A DNA stretch of 64,000 nt from Streptomyces sporangiiformans (GTDB lineage Bacteria > Actinomycetota > Actinomycetes > Streptomycetales > Streptomycetaceae): positions 2,191 through 66,190 of the forward strand of contig NZ_VCHX02000043.1 in assembly GCF_005768555.2 (NCBI RefSeq), given 5' to 3'. Shown here piece by piece: positions 41,199 to 50,286 of the stretch. The notes under the pieces were generated by a model. That model was not told the DNA's origin. It did not search any database and was given only the letters and a program-made list of their open reading frames with translations. The translations under genes were made by a program, and so were the position numbers. Each line of letters begins with the position of its first letter. Positions within the stretch are counted from its first letter, which is position 1.

Positions 41199-42797
41199 TC
41201 AGGTCCAGTGGCCGGTGCCGTACGGCGACGCTCCGTCGAGCAGCCGGTCGCGCAGCTCCTGTCGCCGGACCTTGCCCGTCGCGGTGAGCGGGAGCTGGTC
41301 CGCGGTCAGGAACACCGGTTCGTCCAGTGGCGGCAGGTCGGCCACGGCCCGGTGCCACACGGCGCCGTCCAGCGGCCGGCCGCCATGCGTCACGAGCACC
41401 GGCAGCGGCAGCCCGCTCGCCCGACCGAGCACCACCGCCTCCATGACCTCCTGGAGCCGGTCGTGGAGTACGTCCTCGATCTCGACGCAGCTGCCGCCGG
41501 GCACCGTGTCCACCTCGCGGTCGAGCAGCACCAGCCGGCCCGAGCGCGTCCTGACGCCGAGGTCTCCCGTGGCGAACCAGCCGCCGGCCAGCTTGGCCCG
41601 CAACCGCTCCGGCTCCCCGACATACCCGGTGCACAACGCCGCCGTCCGGGCCAGCACCAGGCCGGGGCGGCCCCGCGGGACAGGACGCAGCGTCTGCGGA
41701 TCGACGATCCGCAGCCTGGCCTTCCCGGGGACCGGCCGTCCGAGGTCACGGGTGGTGGGATGGCGCTCACCGGTCGCGCGTACGGACTTTCTGGTGAGGC
41801 AGCGGAAGGTGAGCGGCCCGGTCTCCGACTGCCCCCACACCTGTACCCACAGCGGCCGGCGCCGTCGTGAGGCGGCGAGGAACGTCCGTACCGCGGGCGG
41901 GTGGATCGCGTCGAAGGTGTTGACGTACAGCCGCACGTTCCGGAACGGGTTGTCCGGCGAGGACGCGAGGGGCTGCCAGCGTACGAAGGCGGAAGGCACC
42001 GCCTCCAGCGTGGTCGGCGGATGGGCGCGCAGCACAGGCTCGGCTCGCCGCGGGTCGAAGCTGTCCAGGATCACCACTTCGCGCGGGGCGAGCCACAACA
42101 CGCTGAGCGTCCAGGCGAGTCCCCGCCCATGGGCGTACGAGGTCGCCTGCGCGACGGTGTCGTCGCGGCGGCTGGAGACGACCGGCATGCGACGGGCCTC
42201 GGCGGTGACGATCCGGTGGATCAATGTCGTGGTCGAGTGGACGACCAGCTTCGGGATCCCCGTGGTGCCCGAGGTGTGCATGATGGCCAAGGGCGCGTCG
42301 TCGGCGGTTCGGCGGGGCGGCGGTGGCCGGTGGCCGCGCACGTCCGCCACCGGGACGGCACCCGGTGCGGGGCCGTCGAGGGTCAACGTACGGCGGACGC
42401 ATGCCGTCAGGTCGGTCCCCGCCTCGTGGGCGGCCCTCAGGGTGGCCGCGGTGGTGACCAGAGCCGTCGCGTCGAGGCGTTTGAGCAGGACCTGGAGCGT
42501 CTCGGGCGGCAGGCGGTCGGAGATCAGCGCCGGCAGCGCGCCGATACGGGCGGCGGCGCAGGCGAGCAGGACGTAGTCCCAGTGGTTGGGCTTGATCACG
42601 GCGACGCGTTCGCCCGGCCCGACGCCCAGTGCGGCGAGCCGGCCCGCGGCCTCGGCCACCAGGGCGGCGAGGCCTTCGCCGTCGTACGCGGTGCGGTCGT
42701 CGTCCGCGAGGTCCAGCGGCCGGCTCAGGTGGACCGTCGTCCGGCTGCCGTGGTCGGCCAGGACGTCGAAGAACGGTCCGGGGGAGGGGAGGCTCAT
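41199..42797 (-). CDS. AMP-dependent acyl/aryl-CoA ligase 1
   Basis: 532 residues. LAIMHTSGTTGIPKLVVHST is the P-loop, WVQVWGQSETGPLTF motif A5, GWFATGDLGVRTRSGRLVLL the A7-A8 region, and LPLTATGKVRRQELRDRL the catalytic Lys. ATG 42797 has AAGGA at a 6-bp spacing. It would activate a carboxylic acid as adenylate then CoA (or carrier) ester. The A8 hinge reads DREVDTVPGGSCVEIEDVLH, a divergent form, so specificity is hard to guess. It lies between UbiA and the amine-oxidase-like gene. Confidence 0.85.
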   Translation of the reverse strand: MSLPSPGPFFDVLADHGSRTTVHLSRPLDLADDDRTAYDGEGLAALVAEAAGRLAALGVGPGERVAVIKPNHWDYVLLACAAARIGALPALISDRLPPETLQVLLKRLDATALVTTAATLRAAHEAGTDLTACVRRTLTLDGPAPGAVPVADVRGHRPPPPRRTADDAPLAIMHTSGTTGIPKLVVHSTTTLIHRIVTAEARRMPVVSSRRDDTVAQATSYAHGRGLAWTLSVLWLAPREVVILDSFDPRRAEPVLRAHPPTTLEAVPSAFVRWQPLASSPDNPFRNVRLYVNTFDAIHPPAVRTFLAASRRRRPLWVQVWGQSETGPLTFRCLTRKSVRATGERHPTTRDLGRPVPGKARLRIVDPQTLRPVPRGRPGLVLARTAALCTGYVGEPERLRAKLAGGWFATGDLGVRTRSGRLVLLDREVDTVPGGSCVEIEDVLHDRLQEVMEAVVLGRASGLPLPVLVTHGGRPLDGAVWHRAVADLPPLDEPVFLTADQLPLTATGKVRRQELRDRLLDGASPYGTGHWT

Positions 42798-42919
42798 ACG
42801 CATTCCTTGTTCCGACAGGGACGGCGGCGGACGACGGCGGCGGACGGCCGCGGACGAAGGGACCGGCGGATCGCTCGGGCAGGGGCTGGCGGGCGACAGG
42901 CGCCACAGGTCCGACGGGG

Positions 42920-43900
42920 TCACGCCGTACCGGCTCCCAGCAGATTGGCCGTCACCAGCGCGACGACCAGGATCCGGTGAGCCCGGATACCGGTCAGCCG
43001 GGCGCGCAGCACATCGCCGCGCACCATGCCGACGGTGAACTGCACGGCGCGGGTCACCGTCACCGGGAGCAGCACGAGCGGGAACCACCACGGAGCGACC
43101 CCCAGCGGTGCCGCGGCGACGATCACGGCGGTCTCCAGCAGACAGAGCGCGCCGACGAACACGGTGTTGCCGCGGGAGGAGAGGACGCAGGCGGCGGTCG
43201 GTCGGCGCACCGCCCGGTCACCGGCGATGTCATGGGTGTTGGAGTAGACACCGAAGAGCAGGGGGCCCAGACCGAACAGGAACGCCTCCACCACAGCGAG
43301 GCCGGTGATCCGCCCGGTGAGCAGACCGTAGGACGGCAGCACGAAGGCCCAGCCGACCGCGGCGAGGAACACCTCCTGGAATCCGCGGTAGCTCAGCCGC
43401 AGGCCCCACGAGTACTGCGGGATCACGACAGCGGCGGCCACCAGGCCGAGCACCGCCCAGGCCGGCCGCGAGGGCGCGGTGAACACGGCCGTCGCCCAGC
43501 ACAGGGCGCCGGCGACGAGTGCTCCCCGGGCGAAGCGGACGGCGTCCGACTCGTGGAGCGTTCCGGCCAGCAGCGGCTTACGGGCGAGCTTGCGCGCCGG
43601 CGCGTCGGGGCCGTAGTTGGTGGCGTCGCTGCCGTCCCGGTAGCCGGTGACATCGTCGAAGGCGACCGCCGCGGCGACGAGGCACATCTGACCGAGCAGC
43701 AGCGCGGCCAGCGTGGCTGACACCGGCCCGCTGAGCGGTTGTCCCGGGAGCAGTGACCAGACGACGACCAGACTGAGGTAGTAGTCGATCATGCCGGCCT
43801 TCGCCAGCCGGAGGTATGCGCGCAGGCGCGCCCCGGTCGACCGGCCGGAAGGGAGACCGGACGGAACCCTCGTGGGCCCCACGGTGGGGGAGTGGGTCAT
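42920..43900 (-). CDS. UbiA-family prenyltransferase
   Basis: 326 residues with about eight to nine membrane helices. The first Asp-rich motif is VAFDDVTGYRDGSDATNYG (variant of NDxxDxxxD) and the second is YSNTHDIAGDRAVRRPTAAC (DxxxD). Both bind the Mg-diphosphate of a prenyl donor. It may prenylate an aromatic or other acceptor, or act as a UbiA-type terpene cyclase. ATG overlaps the preceding flavoprotein stop by 4 bp. The partner flavoprotein resembles terpene epoxidases, so an isoprenoid branch is likely. Confidence 0.85.
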   Translation of the reverse strand: MTHSPTVGPTRVPSGLPSGRSTGARLRAYLRLAKAGMIDYYLSLVVVWSLLPGQPLSGPVSATLAALLLGQMCLVAAAVAFDDVTGYRDGSDATNYGPDAPARKLARKPLLAGTLHESDAVRFARGALVAGALCWATAVFTAPSRPAWAVLGLVAAAVVIPQYSWGLRLSYRGFQEVFLAAVGWAFVLPSYGLLTGRITGLAVVEAFLFGLGPLLFGVYSNTHDIAGDRAVRRPTAACVLSSRGNTVFVGALCLLETAVIVAAAPLGVAPWWFPLVLLPVTVTRAVQFTVGMVRGDVLRARLTGIRAHRILVVALVTANLLGAGTA

Positions 43901-45357
43901 CGTGCCCCTCCCGAGTGGTCGAGAACGTCGACCGCCGAGCGGCTCGCGGGCGTACGGTGCTGCGTTCCCTGTGCTCGGGCGCGGGCCAGTGCACCCAACT
44001 CGGCGTTGGTCAGGGGCGGTTGACCGGCGGGCGGTGCGGCGGGACCTCGTGCGGCGGTGAGCAGCATCGCCGGTGTGAGCAGCCGCGCGGGCGGCACCGT
44101 CAGGGCGTAGACCCCGATCACCTCGCGCTGGACGAGGGGATCGTGGTCCGCGATCGCGCCGAGCCGGTCCAGATAGCGGTCCCGCAGCCGGCTCGTCCGC
44201 GGCCCTCGCGCCCCGCGTGTCAGCGGGTTGCGCTGATCCACCCCGGCCGCGATCTGCCAGGCGGTGTCCGCGGCCCTCGTCACCGCGCGCTGGGCGTCGC
44301 GTGCCGTGTGGCCCCCGGCGTTCGTCGCGTACGCGTCGCGCAGGGCCAGAGCGCCCAGCGCGGCGACCGAGACGCCCTGCCCGTAGACCGGGTTGAAGGT
44401 GCAGGCCGCGTCCCCGAGGACGACGAAGCCCTCCGGCAGGCGGCGCATGCGGTCGTAGTGACGGCGGCGGTTGGCGGTACGGCGGAATCCCCGTGCGGGG
44501 CCCGCCGGTTCGGCGAGGGCCAGCAGCTCCGCGATGAGCGGGTGCGGAAGCCTGCGGGCGAAGTCGAGATAGCCGTCGGCGCCGGACGACGGTGTCGCGC
44601 CCCGGGTGCCGAACAGGGTGACCAGCCACCGGTCGTCCTCCACCGGCAGCAGAAGACCGCCCCGGCTCACCTTGCGCATGTCGAGCTGCATGTACACGGC
44701 CGGGAACCGCGCGGCGAGTGCCGCGGGCACGTGGTAGGGGCGCGTCGTGTAGGCGACGCCGCTGTCGACGACGGTCTCGGGCACGGCCAGACCGAACCGG
44801 GCGAGCCAGCGCGGCGCGGCGGAGCCGTGGCCGGAGGCGTCCACGACGACACTCGCGTCGAGGGACGTGAGGGTGCCGTCGGCGCGGTGACGGTACACGA
44901 CGCCGGTGACCCGGCTCGCGTCGCCGAGCAGACTGATGACGTCGGTGCCGGACAGCAGTGTCGTACGGGCGCCTGCGACGAGGCGCTGGCGCAGCACCCA
45001 TTCGATCAGGCCCCGGGTGCAGGTGAGGAGGGATTCCCAGGGGCCGTGCCGGGCCATCCAGCCGAACGGGCTGCGCACCACGATGCTGCTGGGCAGGCCG
45101 ACTTGGGGAGCGCCGGCGTCGGACAGGGCGGCCAGCGTTCCGGGAGCCAGAGACTCGATCGCGGTGGCACCACGCGGCAGCAGGACATGCGCGTGATGAC
45201 CCTGCGGGGCGCCGGGCCTCGGCGCCGGCCCGTCCGGCAGGTGGTCCCGGTCGATCACGGTGACCCGGTCGACGACCTCGGCCAGTGCGAGTGCGGCCAG
45301 CAGCCCGGCCACACCCCCGCCGATCACCACGCCGTGCTTGCGGTCGCAGTCGCCCAT
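43897..45357 (-). CDS. FAD-dependent monooxygenase (squalene-epoxidase-like)
   Basis: 486 residues. FAD motif GVVIGGGVAGLLAALALAEV, then RPGAPQGHHAHVLLPRGATA, typical of the epoxidase-type flavoproteins that oxidise isoprenoid double bonds (RxGVPQxxHxHxLLxxG). The second FAD motif is VVLGDAACTFNPVYGQGVSV (GD motif). By analogy it could epoxidise a prenyl chain before cyclisation. It is translationally coupled to the ligase before it and UbiA after it. An aromatic hydroxylase role is the alternative. Confidence 0.85.
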   Translation of the reverse strand: MGDCDRKHGVVIGGGVAGLLAALALAEVVDRVTVIDRDHLPDGPAPRPGAPQGHHAHVLLPRGATAIESLAPGTLAALSDAGAPQVGLPSSIVVRSPFGWMARHGPWESLLTCTRGLIEWVLRQRLVAGARTTLLSGTDVISLLGDASRVTGVVYRHRADGTLTSLDASVVVDASGHGSAAPRWLARFGLAVPETVVDSGVAYTTRPYHVPAALAARFPAVYMQLDMRKVSRGGLLLPVEDDRWLVTLFGTRGATPSSGADGYLDFARRLPHPLIAELLALAEPAGPARGFRRTANRRRHYDRMRRLPEGFVVLGDAACTFNPVYGQGVSVAALGALALRDAYATNAGGHTARDAQRAVTRAADTAWQIAAGVDQRNPLTRGARGPRTSRLRDRYLDRLGAIADHDPLVQREVIGVYALTVPPARLLTPAMLLTAARGPAAPPAGQPPLTNAELGALARARAQGTQHRTPASRSAVDVLDHSGGAR

Positions 45358-47159
45358 CAGCGCACTCCCTCTGGGGTCGGCCGGGCGGGCGGAGCGGGTG
45401 TCTCCCGCTCGCTTCCGCTTCCGGAGCTGGTGGTGGTGCCCGTGCTGGTGCTGGTGCCTGTGCCCGTGCCTGTGCCTGTGCCCGTGCCCATCCCCGTGCT
45501 GGTGCCGGTGGGCGTGCGGCCGGCCGCGAGCCGGGTCAGGGTCTTCCGGCAGACCTTGCCGGTCGGGCCGAGCGGCAGCTGATCCAGCGTCAGCACGTGG
45601 TCGGGCAGTTTGCGGCGTTCCAGCCCCCGCTCACTCTCGAGGTAGGTCCGGAGCGCGACGAGGGTGGGCGGCTTCGAGCCCGGGCGTGTGGCCAGGCAGG
45701 CGCACAGCCGCTCGCCCAGATCCGGATCGGGCACCGGGACGCACGCCACGTCCGCGATCGCCGGGTGACCGCCGAGATGACGCTCGACCTCGGCGGGGCT
45801 GATCGTGTGGCCGCCGCGGATGACGGTGTGCCGGAGCCGATCGAGCACCCACAGCTCCCCGTTGTCGTCGATCAACCCGCGATCCCCTGTTCTCACCCAG
45901 CCGTCGTGGGTGCGGTGGGCGGCGTCGAGGTCCGGCGCCGCGAGGTAGCACAGCGGGGTCATGGGGCCGCGTGCCTGGATCTCGCCGGCCTCGCCGGGCG
46001 GTAGCCCGCGCCCCCGCGGCCCGACGACCCGGATCTCGGCCACGGCGGGATCAGGCCGCCCCACGCGGCGCACGTCGTCCGCCGGACGGGCCCAGACGGT
46101 GTGGCAGTTGACTCCGTCGGACGATCCGTAGACGTTCACCAGCGGGCAGCCGAACCTGGCGAGGGCGGCGCGCAGGGTGCCCGGCTGCAGAGGGGCGGCA
46201 CTGGAGACGACGGACCGTACGGAGGAGAGGTCCTCGCCCGTGACTCGCGGCGCGTCGGCGATGCGGCGCAGCATGGTGGGGACCGCGAAGACATGGCTCG
46301 GGCGGTGTCGCGTCACCGCTTCGAGCACCGCGGCGGGCTCGAAGCCGGGCGTGAGCACCAGCGTCCCCCCGAGCCGTACGAGGGCCACCAGCCCGAGCGA
46401 GCCATACGAGGACATGAGCGGCACCAGGACCAGGCAGCGCAGCGCGTCGCCACCGATCCCCAGCGCCCTGAGGTAGTTGCCCCGGCCGCCGGCCAGGGCG
46501 TTGTGCGAGTAGACGACCATCTTGGGCGCGGTCTCGGAACCGGAGGAGACCAGGATGCGGGCGGGGGCCTCGGGGTGCACGGCCGCCGGTTCCGGGGTAT
46601 CAGCCGTCGCCGGACCGTCGAGCCAGGGATCGAGCGGAACACATCCGGGAGCGGGCGCACCGAAGGCGAACACGAACCGCAGGTCCGGCAGGTCCGGCCG
46701 CAGCCCGGCCAGGGTCCGTGCGAGTCGTCCGTCCTGCCACCCGGCCGTGGTGATCACGGCACTGGCCCGCGAACCGCCCAGCAGGGCAAGGGAGTCCTGG
46801 GTGCCCCGCCCGACGGGATACGGCAGCGCCACCGCACCGATCGCGGCCAGGGCGAGGTCCGTGGCGAGGGCCCGCCAGCCGTTGGGCAGTTGTACGCCGA
46901 CCACGTCGCCCGCGCCGATGCCGGAAGCGGTGAGTGCCGTGGCGATCCGCTGGGCGCGCTCGTCGAGCGTCGCGTAGTCGAGTTCCCCTTCGGGGTCGAT
47001 GACCGCGGGCCGTCGGGGGTGCTTCCGTACCTGTGCGCGGAAAAGCGTGGTGAGGTCCTGGTCGGGCACGAGCCCTTGCCGGGCGAATCGACGGCGCAGC
47101 TGTGCGGGTACCAGGTCGGGCACCGCGATGCCGTTGGCCGAGCTCCATGCCGCGGTCAT
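45357..47159 (-). CDS. AMP-dependent acyl-CoA ligase 2 with repetitive Thr/Gly tail
   Basis: 600 residues. ILVSSGSETAPKMVVYSHNA replaces the usual SGTTGxPK P-loop with a divergent version, but the Lys is kept. VNVYGSSDGVNCHTVWARPA is motif A5, GWVRTGDRGLIDDNGELWVL A7, GGHTISPAEVERHLGGHPAI A8 and LPLGPTGKVCRKTLTRLA the catalytic Lys. The last about 60 residues are a low-complexity Thr/Gly/Ser tail outside the fold. Fatty or aryl acid activation is expected. ATG overlaps the CoA-transferase stop. Confidence 0.85.
   Translation of the reverse strand: MTAAWSSANGIAVPDLVPAQLRRRFARQGLVPDQDLTTLFRAQVRKHPRRPAVIDPEGELDYATLDERAQRIATALTASGIGAGDVVGVQLPNGWRALATDLALAAIGAVALPYPVGRGTQDSLALLGGSRASAVITTAGWQDGRLARTLAGLRPDLPDLRFVFAFGAPAPGCVPLDPWLDGPATADTPEPAAVHPEAPARILVSSGSETAPKMVVYSHNALAGGRGNYLRALGIGGDALRCLVLVPLMSSYGSLGLVALVRLGGTLVLTPGFEPAAVLEAVTRHRPSHVFAVPTMLRRIADAPRVTGEDLSSVRSVVSSAAPLQPGTLRAALARFGCPLVNVYGSSDGVNCHTVWARPADDVRRVGRPDPAVAEIRVVGPRGRGLPPGEAGEIQARGPMTPLCYLAAPDLDAAHRTHDGWVRTGDRGLIDDNGELWVLDRLRHTVIRGGHTISPAEVERHLGGHPAIADVACVPVPDPDLGERLCACLATRPGSKPPTLVALRTYLESERGLERRKLPDHVLTLDQLPLGPTGKVCRKTLTRLAAGRTPTGTSTGMGTGTGTGTGTGTSTSTGTTTSSGSGSERETPAPPARPTPEGVR
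45425..45512. repeat. Coding 6-bp repeat (GTGCC(C/T) / GGCACN units)
   Basis: About fourteen hexanucleotide units of the form GTGCCC, GTGCCT or GTGCTG lie in frame in the 3' end of the second ligase gene, encoding its alternating Gly-Thr tail. A microsatellite-like array; copy number is likely unstable. Confidence 0.85.
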
Positions 47160-48994
47160 GCCGAGAACTCCCAGGGGCTGTTGGGCAGCGTGCACTCGGC
47201 CCGGGTCAGCGCGGTGGCGAACCGCGGGTCGGCGATCAGCTCGGTGAGATCGGTGCACAGAGCGGCCGATGACACAGGGCCGTGCGGGACGTTCGCAGAG
47301 GCCGGGGCGTGTAGGGCGTCCGCGGTGACCCGGGTGTGTGGCGCGTCGGCGGTGGCCCAGGCATGTGACGCGTCCGCGGTGGCCCTGCCGTGTCTCGTCA
47401 GCACGCTCGCCGCGGACAGCAGCGACGTGTCCACGCGCCGGCCTCGTCCGGTGGTGGTGCGCGCCAGCAGGGCGGCGAGCACTCCTTCGGCGCAGACCAG
47501 GCCGCCGAGCACGTCCAGCAGCGTCATCAGTGAGGGCGTCGGTGGCTCGCCCGGACGCGCGGTGAGTCCGGCCAGCCCGCTGCCGGCCTGCACCAGGTAA
47601 TCGGTGCCCAGCGGCGGGGTGGGGCCGAACGCCTCTCCCCAGCCGGACGCCCACGCGTACACGAGGCCGGGCCGGACCGCGGCCAGGTCCTCGGCGTCGA
47701 GTTCCCAGGCGGCCGCCTTGCCGGGAGCCCAGTTGTGCAGGAAGACATCGGCGCCGGCGGCGAGTTCACGCAGGACCGAGCGGCCGCCGAGGGTGTGCAG
47801 GTCCGCCTCGACGACCTCCTTGTCCCGGTTGAGCGCGAGGAACCGGGCGGAGCAGTCACCGGCCAGGGGAGGCACGCCGCGCGCCGGATCTCCGCCCGGC
47901 GGTTCGACCCGGATCACTCGCGCGCCCAGCAGGGCGAGCACGTGCCCGGCCAGCGGCCCCTGCACCCGCCGGGTGGACTCCACGACGACCAGCCCGCCGA
48001 GCGGGTGCCGGGGCGTGGGCGTGGGCGTGGGCGTCGGCTCGCCCGGTGCCGCCGGGTGCGCCGCGTGCCCGTCAGCGGGCAGTTCCGTGATGGTCCACGG
48101 TGCGCCGGACGCGAGAGCGTCCGCCGCGTCGAGGCCGCGGACAGGCACCACGCTGACACCCGCCTCGGCGGCCGCCGCGACAATCGCGGGATACGGATGC
48201 GCCGCGACGCCGCGGCGCAGCTCATCGGGGAGCGGGCAGACGGCGGCGGCATAGCGGTACTGGAACGGCCGCCAGCCGCGGGAGATCGCCTGGTGAGGGA
48301 CGCCCAGCGCGCGCCAGAACCGATGCCAGTCCTCCGCGTCGAGCGTCTCGATCTCGAAGGTGACGTCGTCGGCGCTGGTGAACGGCGGTGCGGTACGCGC
48401 ATCGGGCGGGCCGGCGGGCAACGGAACGGCAGGGGTGGGCTCATCGCCGGTCCCGCCGACCGCCCCGGACGCCGCTGCCAGGTACTGACTCATGGCGAGG
48501 AGCGCGCCCTGTGCGACGGAGGTGCGGACCTGGCGGATCCGGACTCCGCGGGTGGCGGAATGAAGCGCGGCGAGCACGCCGTGCACGGCCAGCACACCGG
48601 TGACCGCGGCTGCGTAGTCGAAGGGGAGCAGCGTGGGCCGTCCGTACCTGCGGCCGTGCACCTGGGCGATGCCGCAGGCGGCCTGGACCTCCGCCTCGGC
48701 CGCCAGAGGCAGTGCCACCGGGCCCGCCCAGTCGACGGCACATGTGATCTCGGCTCGGCCTCGCCCCGTACCGGCGGTGGCGACGATCGTCGCGGCGTCG
48801 CCGGGTTCGGTGCCGGTGCTCAGTGAACGATCGGCCGGCGCACAGCCGAGAAGCGTCAGATGCTCGGCCGCCACCGCCAGCGAGGTCGACGCGCCGAAGG
48901 AAGCCGCCGAAACGCCGGCGAGCGGGGGGCTCGACGTCTGCCCCCGTCGCCCCCGGTCGCGTACGTACTCCCCGACCGTCATCCCGACCGTCAT
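47156..48994 (-). CDS. Double-domain CaiB/BaiF CoA-transferase-like protein
   Basis: 612 residues, where class III CoA transferases have about 400. The first half has RRYGRPTLLPFDYAAAVTGV LAV and a later ISRGWRPFQYRYA segment. A TPTPTPTP linker follows, then a second CaiB half (GGLVVVESTRRVQGPLAGHV, LNRDKEVVEADLHTLGG, VFLHNWAPG). The Asp nucleophile (normally in a xNRDKxS...LD region) is not certain. Near the C-terminus a 9-residue repeat (ATADAPHTR type) interrupts the fold. It may move CoA between acyl intermediates made by the ligases. ATG overlaps the methyltransferase stop. Confidence 0.8.
   Translation of the reverse strand: MTVGMTVGEYVRDRGRRGQTSSPPLAGVSAASFGASTSLAVAAEHLTLLGCAPADRSLSTGTEPGDAATIVATAGTGRGRAEITCAVDWAGPVALPLAAEAEVQAACGIAQVHGRRYGRPTLLPFDYAAAVTGVLAVHGVLAALHSATRGVRIRQVRTSVAQGALLAMSQYLAAASGAVGGTGDEPTPAVPLPAGPPDARTAPPFTSADDVTFEIETLDAEDWHRFWRALGVPHQAISRGWRPFQYRYAAAVCPLPDELRRGVAAHPYPAIVAAAAEAGVSVVPVRGLDAADALASGAPWTITELPADGHAAHPAAPGEPTPTPTPTPRHPLGGLVVVESTRRVQGPLAGHVLALLGARVIRVEPPGGDPARGVPPLAGDCSARFLALNRDKEVVEADLHTLGGRSVLRELAAGADVFLHNWAPGKAAAWELDAEDLAAVRPGLVYAWASGWGEAFGPTPPLGTDYLVQAGSGLAGLTARPGEPPTPSLMTLLDVLGGLVCAEGVLAALLARTTTGRGRRVDTSLLSAASVLTRHGRATADASHAWATADAPHTRVTADALHAPASANVPHGPVSSAALCTDLTELIADPRFATALTRAECTLPNSPWEFSA
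47285..47395. repeat. Coding 27-bp tandem repeat in the CoA-transferase gene
   Basis: Four imperfect 27-bp units encode ATADASHAW, ATADAPHTR, VTADALHAP and a more divergent fourth, all in frame near the 3' end of the CoA-transferase gene. They sit where CaiB proteins normally have conserved C-terminal residues. Confidence 0.75.
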
Positions 48995-49806
48995 CGTGGC
49001 CGCCGCCCCTGGACGGAGTAGATCGCGCAGGAGCTGGCCCGGAAGTCGGGGTGGCGCATCACCTCACGGACCTCGGCGAGTTGGGCGTCGGTCAGGCCGG
49101 CGGCGATGAGCCGGTCCCGTAGATGGTGGGTGTGGTGGATGAGCAGGTCGACGCCGGGTGACCCGGCGCGCCAGGGCATCAGGTACGGCACCGGATCGAT
49201 GTCGGCCAGACCGGCGGCCCGCATGGCCGCGGCCGCGTGTCGGCCCCAGCTCCCGTCGGCACCCGCGTCCGCGAACATACGCGCCTTGGCTGCCAGAAAC
49301 CGCTCGTAGAGCTCGGCGGCATCGCGACTGGGGGCCAGCAGAACCGGGCCGTAGTCGATGTCGAACTCGTCGAGCTGAAGGAGGCCGCCCGGACGCAGCG
49401 CCCGCACCAACTTGGCGAGTACGGCCTGCCGTTCGGGCAGGTGCAGCAGTACCAGCCGGGCGTGGACGAGGTCGAAGGCTTCCTCGGGCAGCGGGTCGCG
49501 TACCACGTCGTGACGCAGTACACGCAGGCCCGGCCGCGCCCGTAGATGAGCGGGGTCGATGTCGGTGGCCACCACCTCGCCGGTGGGGGCCACGCGTTCG
49601 GCGAGCCAGCGCGCGACGCTTCCGCCGCCGGCGCCCACCTCGAGGCAGTTCCAGCCGGCACGTACGCCGGTGGCGGCCAGCCGCGAGGTGGTGATCGGGT
49701 CGAGGGAGGCGGCGAGGCAGCGGTGCTGTTCGACCGCCTGTGTGTTGGCGTTGTCGAAGACGTATCCCTCGTGCCCTTCGCGTGCTTCTTGCAAGGGGAG
49801 CTGCAC
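48991..49806 (-). CDS. SAM-dependent methyltransferase (class I)
   Basis: 271 residues from GTG 49806, which has AGGAG at a 5-bp spacing. NCLEVGAGGGSVARWLAERV is motif I, VVATDIDPAHL motif II (acidic Asp), EAFDLVHARLVLLHLPERQA motif IV and LRPGGLLQLDEFDIDYGPVL motif V/VI. VFDNANTQAVEQHRCLAASL at the N-terminus is common in natural-product O-methyltransferases. First core enzyme gene of the minus-strand cluster operon; it could O-, N- or C-methylate the product. Acceptor unknown. Confidence 0.87.
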   Translation of the reverse strand: MQLPLQEAREGHEGYVFDNANTQAVEQHRCLAASLDPITTSRLAATGVRAGWNCLEVGAGGGSVARWLAERVAPTGEVVATDIDPAHLRARPGLRVLRHDVVRDPLPEEAFDLVHARLVLLHLPERQAVLAKLVRALRPGGLLQLDEFDIDYGPVLLAPSRDAAELYERFLAAKARMFADAGADGSWGRHAAAAMRAAGLADIDPVPYLMPWRAGSPGVDLLIHHTHHLRDRLIAAGLTDAQLAEVREVMRHPDFRASSCAIYSVQGRRPR

Positions 49807-49859
49807 CGATGCTCCTGTTGGAGGGGGAGTGTCGGGGGTGATCGGGGCGGCCGCGGCCG

Positions 49860-50195
49860 TCACGAGGAGAAGCTGCCGCCGACCGGCGGCGTGTGCATCC
49901 CGTGCTCGGGGAGGATCGGGATCCCCGCGCTCATGCAGAACGGGTCCGGGTACAGGTAGACGATCCGCGAGGTGTGGTTGTTCAGGGTGTGCGCGGCCAG
50001 GGGAAGCCGATGGCATCCCTGGAGGTCGGTGTAGGTGTGCAGCGTGTCGATCTCGGTGGTGAACACCACGACCTTGTCGTCGTCCGTGGCGTTCTGGGCG
50101 AGGGCCGGAACCGCGGTTGCGACGACGAGACCGGCGGTCGCGGCAGCGGTGAGCGCTCTGCGGGACGTGCGGAGGATGCGGGACATACGGAGCAT
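49860..50195 (-). CDS. Small secreted protein of unknown function
   Basis: 111 residues with a Sec signal: basic MLRMSRILRTSRR, hydrophobic core, cleavage likely after VPALA (residue 33). The mature part of about 78 residues has two Cys (DLQGCHRLPLAAH and YPDPFCMSAG), so probably one disulfide outside the cell. No family recognised. It lies between an exported barrel-like protein and the biosynthetic methyltransferase on the same strand, 53 bp before the latter. AAAGG ribosome site. Confidence 0.75.
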   Translation of the reverse strand: MLRMSRILRTSRRALTAAATAGLVVATAVPALAQNATDDDKVVVFTTEIDTLHTYTDLQGCHRLPLAAHTLNNHTSRIVYLYPDPFCMSAGIPILPEHGMHTPPVGGSFSS

Positions 50196-50215
50196 GGGGA
50201 TTCGACCTTTCAGGA

Positions 50216-50252
50216 ACGGGGGAGCCGCCAAGCCCTGCGGCGGCTCCCCCGT
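50216..50252 (-). terminator. Hairpin between the two secreted-protein genes
   Basis: A 14-bp perfect stem, ACGGGGGAGCCGCC with GGCGGCTCCCCCGT and a 9-nt loop, stands 35 nt after the barrel-protein stop. It likely terminates or attenuates transcription before the small secreted protein and the biosynthetic operon. Confidence 0.7.
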
Positions 50253-50286
50253 CGATTCAGCTGATTCGGTTGACGCGGCTCGGCGA

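Noticed and set aside
43816..45582. 588-codon plus-strand open frame opposite UbiA and the flavoprotein gene
   Set aside because: Antisense shadow; the minus-strand genes have complete FAD and UbiA motifs and coupled starts.
46101..47600. 499-codon plus-strand open frame
   Set aside because: Antisense to ligase 2 and the CoA transferase, without motifs.
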